A stretch of 39,922 nucleotides of DNA, from contig JAGLIM010000018.1 of NCBI GenBank assembly GCA_023142995.1, forward strand, positions 1 through 39,922, given 5' to 3'. The notes below the pieces were generated by a model. That model made no database searches. It was given only the letters and a program-made list of their open reading frames with translations, and was not told where the DNA came from. Every line of letters starts with the position of its first letter. Positions within the stretch are counted from its first letter, which is position 1. The stretch comes from Minisyncoccota bacterium (GTDB lineage Bacteria > Patescibacteriota > Minisyncoccia > JAHIHE01 > JAGLIN01). Made by a program: the position numbers and the translations under genes. This document shows, piece after piece, positions 8,130-16,415 of this stretch.

Positions 8130-9635
8130 TTATCTCTTTATTAAAACTTTTATTGCTTTTCTTATTCTCTTCCTTATCAGAATGAAAATGGCTAATATAA
8201 AAACAACTATCAAAAACAGTTTCCATGGGAATATCCAAAATTCAATTTCTTCTTCTGTGGTTACATCCTCTATATTAAGCGTTAACAAAGCACGATATTT
8301 CCCAAAAAATAGATTTTTTGAAATAATATTTGATAGTGGACTCGGCAATTTTTGAACTATTTTTGGAATTTCTGGACTAATATCCACTGGAATCTGGCGA
8401 GTTTTTCCTGGCAAGATCGTTGTTTTTTTAATCTCTGTTTCTCCTATTATCTTCCCACTATTTGATAGAACCACCAACTTTCCAAAAGGTTTGATATGAT
8501 AAGTATCATTATTTTTAATATGCAAATTAAATTGAAGCTCGCCTGCTTTGACAACAGAAAAAGTCTTTATTGTCTCAGCATAAGCTGTAGAGAATAGACC
8601 AGTAATATTGATCACAGAATCTTCAATTCTTTTGAGATGAAACTTTTCTGGAATGCTAAACTCGCTGATAGTCAAAAAATTGTTATCTATTGGCTTCTTT
8701 CTATCGCCGATAGAGATTAGAAGTAGTGTTCCTATCTTCTGCACAACACTAACACCACTTTCATCCTGATGAAGATCTCCAGAAGAAAAAACTTTTGGTT
8801 CAAAGAAAATTACCGTATAGTATCCTCCATCTTCTGCATTTTCTGGAACAGAGATAGTAAATTTAGTATTTACGGTTTCTTCTGGATCCAAAATAAAATT
8901 CGGTTTTTCAATTTCTATCCATTTGCGCGAATTAAATAAAATATCATCTTCTTGGTCAGACTGAAAATCATCATAAAAAACCGCTGTCCCAGAAATCTCT
9001 TCCGCGTCAAAATTTGAAACTACCGCCTCCATCGGCATAGCCATTCCTCCTTTATTATATATTTTTATTTTTCCATTATAAACCTCACCTTTTTCAAATT
9101 GTAATTCAAATATCTCCGGAGAGATCATTAACCTAACTTGGTCATTGGCTTTCGTTGAAATAGGAGATAGTAATCCTATACTTATGAAATAGAAGCAGAT
9201 CAACGCGGATATCAACGCGGATTTATGCAGAGATACTTCTCTTGCTTTGTCGTAGATTCTTCGTTTGATTTCTAATTTTTTTGATCCGAAATTTATTAGA
9301 AAACCTAATTTATAATTAGAGGCTTTTAGATAGCGCCAAAATTGTTTATCATCTTCTTTTGTAATAAAAGGCTTTACTTTTAATTCAATTAAAATCTTTT
9401 CATCAACAATAATATCAGGAATGTATGTTCCTATCTTTTCACCACGATGCATAATATTAATTCGCTTTTGATTTTCAATATTTAATCCTTTGTGTTTTAA
9501 CTCAGAAACCAAAGCTTTATTTATAATAATTTCTTTAAAAGCTCCTCCAAATTTTTTATATAAGTCAAAACAAGCTCCCCTAATACTATAGGATTCTTTT
9601 TCATACAATAAATTTTCTCCGTTTTCCGTTGCCAT
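8130..9635 (-). CDS. In-frame fusion: N-terminal GxxExxY-family (PD-(D/E)xK-like) domain joined to DUF916/WxLIP-like membrane protein
   Basis: N-terminus YEKESYSIRGACFDLYKKFGGAFKEIIINKAL...YIPDIIVDEKILIELKVK...NYKLGFLINFGSKKLEIKRRIY is GxxExxY-like; from ANDQVRLMISPEIFELQFEKGEVYNGKIKIYNKGG it parallels 5810..6760, including C-terminal FWIFPWKLFLIVVFILAIF. Confidence 0.8.
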   Translation of the reverse strand: MATENGENLLYEKESYSIRGACFDLYKKFGGAFKEIIINKALVSELKHKGLNIENQKRINIMHRGEKIGTYIPDIIVDEKILIELKVKPFITKEDDKQFWRYLKASNYKLGFLINFGSKKLEIKRRIYDKAREVSLHKSALISALICFYFISIGLLSPISTKANDQVRLMISPEIFELQFEKGEVYNGKIKIYNKGGMAMPMEAVVSNFDAEEISGTAVFYDDFQSDQEDDILFNSRKWIEIEKPNFILDPEETVNTKFTISVPENAEDGGYYTVIFFEPKVFSSGDLHQDESGVSVVQKIGTLLLISIGDRKKPIDNNFLTISEFSIPEKFHLKRIEDSVINITGLFSTAYAETIKTFSVVKAGELQFNLHIKNNDTYHIKPFGKLVVLSNSGKIIGETEIKKTTILPGKTRQIPVDISPEIPKIVQKLPSPLSNIISKNLFFGKYRALLTLNIEDVTTEEEIEFWIFPWKLFLIVVFILAIFILIRKRIRKAIKVLIKR

Positions 9636-9712
9636 AATATTTTCCGCGTTTATCTACATATTAACCCGCGTCAATCCGCTTCTACCTATATCCTCCGCGT
9701 TTATCCGCTTCT
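9191..9712 (-). mobile_element. Putative GxxExxY-associated element bounded by 19-bp imperfect terminal inverted repeats
   Basis: Left end agaagcagatcaacgcgga (9191-9209); right end tccgcgtttatccgcttct (9694-9712). Reverse complement of the right end is agaagcggataaacgcgga, 17/19 identical to the left. Extra copies of the cgcggat core lie just inside both ends. Confidence 0.7.
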
Positions 9713-9717
9713 ATTTA

Positions 9718-12700
9718 TTAATATTCCGCCGTAATGACGTAGACAATCGTTGTAGAATAAGCTCCTGGTCGTTGAGTATCTAAGGCTGAAATTCTATAAG
9801 TTATATCATAATCTTCTCCACTAATAGGACCACCATAATCCATAACCCTGATTGGGCTTGAAGAATCTTCAGAGAATCCAGCAAATGCCGTTCCGTTATT
9901 ATAACGATTAGCACTTTCAACATCAGCATCGCTAGATGTAAAACCAAATCCACATTGACCGCTACCAATACAAGTCCCTCCCCAAGCAGTAGGAGTAGTA
10001 TAATTTCCAGGCCAGTTGATAATATTAACTGCTGGAAAATCATTATGCGTCATTTTTTTCGTTTCCCATGCCGTAACTATATATCCATTAGTTGCAGAAG
10101 TAGAAACAGTTATTTTGGTCTTGGTTGCAGCAGTATTGGTAAAACTGTTTCCAGAATTCAAATTTGCAAAAGTAATGTCCGTTCCTGAAATTGCCACATC
10201 AAGACCAACAATCATTCCAACATACCATGAACCTTGGGTTGGCGGATTATTTACTCCGTCATATTCTTTTGATCCATTGATCGTTCCAGCAGAGGATCTA
10301 TACCATCCAACTCCTATCGTATCGTCATCAGTAGCATCGTCTGAACAAGCACTTGTTGTACCAGCCAAACAAGAAGTTAAATAGTTCTCTCCATAATCAT
10401 CATAATAATTATACTGTCCATAACTTGATTGCCAAGCTACATCTAAATTATACTTGTATAGAGTACATCCCGCTCCAGGACAAGTAGCGCTGACTGTCAT
10501 ACTATATTCTCTAACTCTAATCGCACCAGTATTTGTTATTTGAGCATTAATACCATTACTTGGGCCATTACAAGCAGCACCTGTTCCTGTTGTTTGAGAA
10601 GCAGCTGAAGCACCCCAACCACTATTATATCTCCAGACCATTAGTGCTGAATTGGCCTCAGAAATTGTGATATCACTGCATCCTGTATCAATATTTATTA
10701 GTGTATCAGCAGCGTTAACTGTATGAACACCAGCATACCAATCAACGTTTAATATTCCTCCTGTCACAGAAACTGGTCCTGTTTTGGCATTAAAATATGT
10801 CAGAGTTCCAGCTTGAACAGTGGTTTGATTTGGAAGAGCTACAGCTCCATCCTGATATAACCAACTGCCAGAACCATTGAAAGTAATATTATAAAAAGCG
10901 TCTCCACCATCAGCAATTGTGTGAGAACCAGACCCGTCAAAAGTCGCCGTTCCAGAGTTATTATTAAAGGTTCCTGAATTAGAAAAGTTTCCAGCCAAAG
11001 TAAAAGAAGCTGCTGCTGTACCAATTGGAGAAGTAAAAGTACCAGTATTATTAATGGTTAAGTTTCCATCGATATTCAAAGTGGCAGTAGCAAGATCAGA
11101 ATTAGTAAAAGTTGCACCAGCAGAAACAATAGCATTGCCAATAATACTAATATTTGGATCATTTGTCACTGCACTAACCGTCACTGCGTCAGACCCATTA
11201 CCAACAGTAAAATTGCCACTAGTAGTAACAGTTTGAGAAGCAGCTGTTCCCAAGGTATAAGTTGGAGAACCTGCAGTCGGTGCCAGTTCTAAATGATAAT
11301 ATGTTTCTTCTTCAATCTCTGTAGCCGAAGTTCCAGTGAATTTAACTGTGGAGCTTGTACCTTCTCCAAGTCCGGAAGCATTATTGACAATAAATGGCCT
11401 GGAACCAGCTGTTCCTGATCCGGAAATTGTCAGCGTATATCCGGAAGAAGCTAATCCCAAAATATCATCAGCTCCAACTGTTATGCTAGTAGCTTGAACT
11501 GAAGAAATCAGATTGACTGTCTTTGTCGTACCATCGATCACAACAGTTCCCAGGTCATCAATCGTCGCCGCATTATTCCAGGTCACCGGCGTAGTGGTTC
11601 CATCGAAAGTAAATGTTCCAGATCCACTGGTAAAGTTTCCACTGGCTCCAATTGAAAGGTTGCCTTCTAGAGTAATATTATTAGCACCCTGTCCCAGTGT
11701 TCCATAGTCAATAGTTAAATTACCATCCACATCCAAAGCGGAACCCAAATCCCAGGTTGCAGTGCCACTCCCAGTGCCCAAAACTAAATTATTAAAGGTG
11801 GCAGTTGAGGCACCAGTAGAATTAATTGCCTTTGTATCACTGGTAGCATCAAAAGTAACTGTTGAAGTGGCAGCAGTGAATGTTCCAGAATTTACCCAGC
11901 TTCCGGAAACAGTAATAGATTCCGAACCAGTGGCAGTATAAATTCCCGGTATTTTTATGTCATCTACCGTAACATTTCCTCCAGGAGTAAAAGTATCTCC
12001 GCCCAAAATATAAAGTTCATGACCATCATTAACAGTAAGTAGATCCGGAGTACTATCGTCAGCAGTGAATTGTATATCATTATCGTTGACAAAATCGAAG
12101 CTATTCAGATTATCAATCGTCATCGGACCTCCGTCCTCGTGTCGAATGATTACATGGTTTTGATAGAGATCAGCAGTAATACCAGATGTTGTATCTGCTG
12201 CTTTGGTAACTGTGGTGGCATAGACCGAACCGCTTCCGTTCTCGTTGACAAAGATTGTTACTACATCACTGGCGTTACTGATAGTTACATTAGCGATACT
12301 GAAAGCTCCGGTATTTGCAACACATTCAGCAGTGTAGGACCCTGCACCATTTACTCGAGCATCAATAGTTAGATTACCAGTGGTTGAACAAAGATAAGCG
12401 GTAGAACCTTCATCAGAATAGATAAAGCCGTCGATAGTGATACCAGAACTTGAATCATCCCATTGTAACATTCCAGGATCAGCTTCATTCACTCCATCAT
12501 CACCATCATTGGCTTCACCATCAAACGCTCCGGTGGAAGTATCAAAATCCCAATGACCAGTATCATTTGCTCCGGTACGATTGACATTGAATTCTGCCCC
12601 AGTTCCAGTGTTATCAAAATTCACTCCAGTAATAGTCTTACTTCCTGAACCGATTACAGTTGAAGCTACTGTAATAAAAGCATCTGCTGTCCCAGCCGTA

Positions 12701-15700
12701 CCCACCAAATTGTCAAAATCAGTGTTATCCAGACTAGTCACAGTTGATCCTCCTTGAATGTCAATTCCCAAGGCGCCGTCCAGATAGTCAAAGTCAGTAT
12801 GTTGAAAATCGATGGTTCCACCACTCAAACAAGATATTTCATAACCATTGGAAGTGCCTTGACGAGAAATTGTAGTTCGGTTTCCAGAAACTCCAACAGC
12901 AGCCAAAGTGTCACCAGAGTCAACCGTAACTTTCGCTGCCGGATCAATTCGCACATCCACTTGCCGAGCACTGGCTGCATTATCAAAATCGTTGGCGTAA
13001 CTCCAATAATCATTAGTATTTACGTGATAATCGCCCCAGATATACAAGTCTCCGGCAACATTAGCATGATCCTGAGAATAAAGTGAACCGGAAGCATCAA
13101 CTGTATAGGCAGTAGCCGCCGAAGATTCCCACATTCTAATGTCAGTATTGGCACCAATCTGAAGAGTGGCATAGGCTTCAGCATTTTGGGCTTTACTTCC
13201 CACCGTATAAGCTGTGCCTGAGTTTAAATATAACGTAGCCGAGGTCCAAGTGGTATTAGAAGTCTCCGCATCAGCAATACTGTAAGTTCCTTGTACCTCG
13301 GTTGTCACAGAATTAACTGTGAATCCAGAAGCAGCTGTGTCGGTGATGGTGAAATTGTGAGTGGCCGTCAAATTGTTGGTTTGGATGGTCCAGCCACCGT
13401 CACTGTTGTTAAATTGAATATCATAAAAATCTTTAGTTGAGCCTGTTCCACCACTGTCAATCGTTTCTCCAGTATCACCTGAATCAAATAACACTAATCC
13501 CGATCGGGCAGTAAATTCATCAGCATTTGACCAGGAACCGCCAACAGTAATTTGATTATTCTCTCCAGAAACCGTATCCAATGCTCCATTGGTAATTGTC
13601 ACATCATTATCTACATCTAAAGGGTCTTGAACCTGTATGATAATTCCAGTTCCTCCATCAATAACAAGATTATAGAGAGAGAAAGCGCCATCAGTAATCA
13701 AAGTGTTAGTACCTGCGCCATCATCAAACTCAACTGTTGACTCGTCCTGAACAAAAGTAGCTGTGGAACTGAGATTAAAATCATTTGCCGTATTCATATA
13801 CGTTGCATCAGTATCGTTACCAGAGCACTTTCCATCTCCCGAAGCAGAAGTATCTAAAACTCCACTAATTTGAATTCCTCCATTACCAGCATCTAGATCG
13901 TACCGACATGTATAAAGACCATCACCAGCACTAACTGTTATAGTATTAGCAGACATATCACTTGTAAGTATGGTATCAGCTGGAGATTGGCCTATTACTA
14001 CCTCGCCCAATGTAACACCAGCGACTGCATAAAATATTGTTGGGTTATCATTCAAAACAAAATCTGCAGTCAAACTAGGTGTTATACTCCCACCATTAAT
14101 TTTAAAATTTCCAGTTCCAATATCATCACCAAAGATCATAGTCGGATTGTTTGTGTTCAAATCCAACGCCCCATCTGTTAAGGTAAAATCCGCATTAACT
14201 GTCATATTCACCGTAGGTCTAAAAGTGGCGCTACCACCGGCATCGTTAAATACAACTGAATTAAACGCAGAAGCACCAGGATTAATTATTGGCGTTCCGG
14301 TAGTAGCGGAAAATGTAACCGTGCCGGTTCCCGCAGCAAAAGAGCCTGAGTTAACCCAATTGCCACCAACATCTATTGAATTATTATTTGAGTCAAGTGT
14401 AGCAGAGCTATCTATGGTTACATTATCTACAATTAACGAATCTTGAATGTCAATATGGGTACTCGCAGTAGAAATTTGAATATTCCCCAAATCATTACCG
14501 CTAGAAGTTAAATTTTGCGTCGTACCACTATTAAATACCATCGTAGATCCCGATACTTTACCAAAGTTACCGCTTGCGCCTATACTTAATGCTCCTGTGA
14601 TATTGACATTATTAGTACCATTCTGTGTTAAAGTACCGTAATCTATTGAAAGATTACCACTTATATCTAATGTAGAACCAAGCGTCCAGTTTGCAGTACC
14701 TGACCCTAAACCAAAAGTAAGTGCATTAAAACCAGCAACTGTAGCTCCTGTAGAATCTATTGATTCTGTACCTGAAATAGCATCAAAAGTTACTGTTGAG
14801 CTAGCGGCAGTAAAGGTACCAGAGTTAACCCAACTTCCGGAAACAGTGATTGATTCCGAACCAGTAGCTGTATAAGTACCAACTATCTTAATATCATCCA
14901 CCGTAACATTACCGCCTGGAGTGAAAGTGTCTCCTGTCAAGACATAAAATTCTTGGCCATCATCAACGACCAAAGTGTCAGGAGTACCACTAGTAGCAGT
15001 AAAAAAAACATTCTCATTATTGCCTTTATCATAATTATCCATATCATCAATAGTAAGTACCCCACCATTATCATGTCTAGCAATTACATGGTTTGTGTAA
15101 AGATCAAGACCAGTTAAATTATTTCCGTCAGATTCCGTTACTGTCACTGCTTTTTCCGATTCGCCATCAATATAGACAGTAACAATATCTCCGGCACTAG
15201 CACTTACTCCAGTGAAAGAAAATGATCCATTAGACGGGCTATTAGAGCACTCTACCGTATCTGCACCAGTTCCATTGACTTTTAACGAAACCGTCCGACT
15301 AGTAGTACAGTCTAAACCAGTCGTTCCCTCGTTAGTAAAAATACGACCAGAAAAATCAGGAGAAACTGCAACAGGAGCATTTACTACACAGCCGAGAGTG
15401 GAACTAACATCAGCAGTGGCAATTAGATGATTAGCAGTAGCAATTGTTTCACTTGTTGTTGTTGCAGCGTCTCTTATTGTCACAGTACCTGACATAGGCG
15501 ACAAAGGTGTTGTGCTAACTTCTGTCCAACCGGTAGCAGCACTAGAAAAAGGCTCTACATTAACACCACAAAAGACAACCACCCTTCCATCTGCTGTGCT
15601 TGTACTCCATGAAGGTGTAGGAACATTAGTAGAAGCAGGATCAGCACCACCTATTCCCGAAACTGAATCAATTGGATTAGAAGAATCAAATTCTCCTGCT

Positions 15701-16212
15701 GGAACTTTAATAACCTTACCAATCCACTCTTCATCCTTATAAATTGTCCACATTTGTGTTCCCGCACTTCTTGCCTCGGTTCCCACAAACCACATACCTG
15801 CAACTCCAGGACTATCTCTATGACCAGAGTCTCCCGAACCAATGATTGTTCTTGTTTCTCCATTAGGTCCAGTAGTTGCAGGTGTAATAGCGTCATCATC
15901 ATCACACGTCATAAACATAATTATTAGATCTCCTGCTACATAAGCCGAATAGCCGATATAAGGCTCTCCTGTCGTTGCACCACTTGAGCTTGTAACATCC
16001 CCCGCTTCAATCACCGGCGCGTCCGACGCAATCTGCCATTGGCGAATTTCTTCAAAAACCAATTTGGGTTCGTTCCCTATTGTTTTGTCTGTATTATATT
16101 TATTTACAGCCAACACAAAACCTCCAGCAATTGCTAGAATAGAGAAGATTATGATTAGTTTTTTAATGCGAGAACTGGTTTGCAACCAGTTCTTTTTGTT
16201 TTGAAGATTCAT
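9718..16212 (-). CDS. Giant (2164 aa) repeat-containing surface protein with C-terminal GAYSTTIVYVITAEY motif
   Basis: N-terminal TM (LIIIFSILAIAGGFVLAV), EEIRQWQIASDA motif, many beta-rich repeats (VSGSWVNSGTFTA..STVTF), tail motif shared with 6812..7918. Confidence 0.85.
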   Translation of the reverse strand: MNLQNKKNWLQTSSRIKKLIIIFSILAIAGGFVLAVNKYNTDKTIGNEPKLVFEEIRQWQIASDAPVIEAGDVTSSSGATTGEPYIGYSAYVAGDLIIMFMTCDDDDAITPATTGPNGETRTIIGSGDSGHRDSPGVAGMWFVGTEARSAGTQMWTIYKDEEWIGKVIKVPAGEFDSSNPIDSVSGIGGADPASTNVPTPSWSTSTADGRVVVFCGVNVEPFSSAATGWTEVSTTPLSPMSGTVTIRDAATTTSETIATANHLIATADVSSTLGCVVNAPVAVSPDFSGRIFTNEGTTGLDCTTSRTVSLKVNGTGADTVECSNSPSNGSFSFTGVSASAGDIVTVYIDGESEKAVTVTESDGNNLTGLDLYTNHVIARHDNGGVLTIDDMDNYDKGNNENVFFTATSGTPDTLVVDDGQEFYVLTGDTFTPGGNVTVDDIKIVGTYTATGSESITVSGSWVNSGTFTAASSTVTFDAISGTESIDSTGATVAGFNALTFGLGSGTANWTLGSTLDISGNLSIDYGTLTQNGTNNVNITGALSIGASGNFGKVSGSTMVFNSGTTQNLTSSGNDLGNIQISTASTHIDIQDSLIVDNVTIDSSATLDSNNNSIDVGGNWVNSGSFAAGTGTVTFSATTGTPIINPGASAFNSVVFNDAGGSATFRPTVNMTVNADFTLTDGALDLNTNNPTMIFGDDIGTGNFKINGGSITPSLTADFVLNDNPTIFYAVAGVTLGEVVIGQSPADTILTSDMSANTITVSAGDGLYTCRYDLDAGNGGIQISGVLDTSASGDGKCSGNDTDATYMNTANDFNLSSTATFVQDESTVEFDDGAGTNTLITDGAFSLYNLVIDGGTGIIIQVQDPLDVDNDVTITNGALDTVSGENNQITVGGSWSNADEFTARSGLVLFDSGDTGETIDSGGTGSTKDFYDIQFNNSDGGWTIQTNNLTATHNFTITDTAASGFTVNSVTTEVQGTYSIADAETSNTTWTSATLYLNSGTAYTVGSKAQNAEAYATLQIGANTDIRMWESSAATAYTVDASGSLYSQDHANVAGDLYIWGDYHVNTNDYWSYANDFDNAASARQVDVRIDPAAKVTVDSGDTLAAVGVSGNRTTISRQGTSNGYEISCLSGGTIDFQHTDFDYLDGALGIDIQGGSTVTSLDNTDFDNLVGTAGTADAFITVASTVIGSGSKTITGVNFDNTGTGAEFNVNRTGANDTGHWDFDTSTGAFDGEANDGDDGVNEADPGMLQWDDSSSGITIDGFIYSDEGSTAYLCSTTGNLTIDARVNGAGSYTAECVANTGAFSIANVTISNASDVVTIFVNENGSGSVYATTVTKAADTTSGITADLYQNHVIIRHEDGGPMTIDNLNSFDFVNDNDIQFTADDSTPDLLTVNDGHELYILGGDTFTPGGNVTVDDIKIPGIYTATGSESITVSGSWVNSGTFTAATSTVTFDATSDTKAINSTGASTATFNNLVLGTGSGTATWDLGSALDVDGNLTIDYGTLGQGANNITLEGNLSIGASGNFTSGSGTFTFDGTTTPVTWNNAATIDDLGTVVIDGTTKTVNLISSVQATSITVGADDILGLASSGYTLTISGSGTAGSRPFIVNNASGLGEGTSSTVKFTGTSATEIEEETYYHLELAPTAGSPTYTLGTAASQTVTTSGNFTVGNGSDAVTVSAVTNDPNISIIGNAIVSAGATFTNSDLATATLNIDGNLTINNTGTFTSPIGTAAASFTLAGNFSNSGTFNNNSGTATFDGSGSHTIADGGDAFYNITFNGSGSWLYQDGAVALPNQTTVQAGTLTYFNAKTGPVSVTGGILNVDWYAGVHTVNAADTLINIDTGCSDITISEANSALMVWRYNSGWGASAASQTTGTGAACNGPSNGINAQITNTGAIRVREYSMTVSATCPGAGCTLYKYNLDVAWQSSYGQYNYYDDYGENYLTSCLAGTTSACSDDATDDDTIGVGWYRSSAGTINGSKEYDGVNNPPTQGSWYVGMIVGLDVAISGTDITFANLNSGNSFTNTAATKTKITVSTSATNGYIVTAWETKKMTHNDFPAVNIINWPGNYTTPTAWGGTCIGSGQCGFGFTSSDADVESANRYNNGTAFAGFSEDSSSPIRVMDYGGPISGEDYDITYRISALDTQRPGAYSTTIVYVITAEY
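11632..12440 (-). repeat. Internal module duplication, copy 2
   Basis: Encodes GFIYSDEGSTAYLC...GDTFTPGGNVTVDDIKIPGIYTATGSESITVSGSWVNSGTFTAATSTVTFDA...LSIGASGNF, parallel to 14565-15357. Confidence 0.8.
14565..15357 (-). repeat. Internal module duplication, copy 1
   Basis: Encodes SGRIFTNEGTTGLDC...GDTFTPGGNVTVDDIKIVGTYTATGSESITVSGSWVNSGTFTAASSTVTFDA...LSIGASGNF. Confidence 0.8.
16171..16193. repeat. Perfect 10-bp-arm hairpin (agaactggtt-tgc-aaccagttct) within the start of the 2164-aa ORF
   Basis: Direct inspection; encodes part of NWLQTSS on the minus strand. Confidence 0.9.
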
Positions 16213-16288
16213 AAATATTAAAAATCCAAATTATTTGGGTTACAGTAAAAATGTTGTTTGTATGTTTTTTATGTTTATGAGAAATATC

Positions 16289-16320
16289 TGGTTCAGGTCA
16301 AAGACACTGAACCAACAATT
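16289..16320 (-). repeat. REP-like hairpin with GTTGG-type lead (intergenic copy)
   Basis: tggttcag (16289-16296) / ctgaacca (16307-16314), then acaatt; on the minus strand AATTGTTGGTTCAG...CTGAACCA. Confidence 0.75.
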
Positions 16321-16378
16321 AGAAACTGTGATCAATTTATTTCAAGAAGTAAATTTCCAAACAATTTTAGAAACTTGC

Positions 16379-16408
16379 TTCTTGGGGTTTTCATGAAAAC
16401 CCCAAGAA
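16379..16408. repeat. 30-bp perfect palindrome
   Basis: ttcttggggttttcatgaaaaccccaagaa equals its own reverse complement; lies 7 bp past the stop of 16416..18320. Confidence 0.9.
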
Positions 16409-16415
16409 AATATTT

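Noticed and set aside
9955-15742. Many plus-strand ORFs antisense to the 2164-aa gene
   Set aside because: Antisense shadows of a long, less AT-rich repeat gene; compositions not protein-like.
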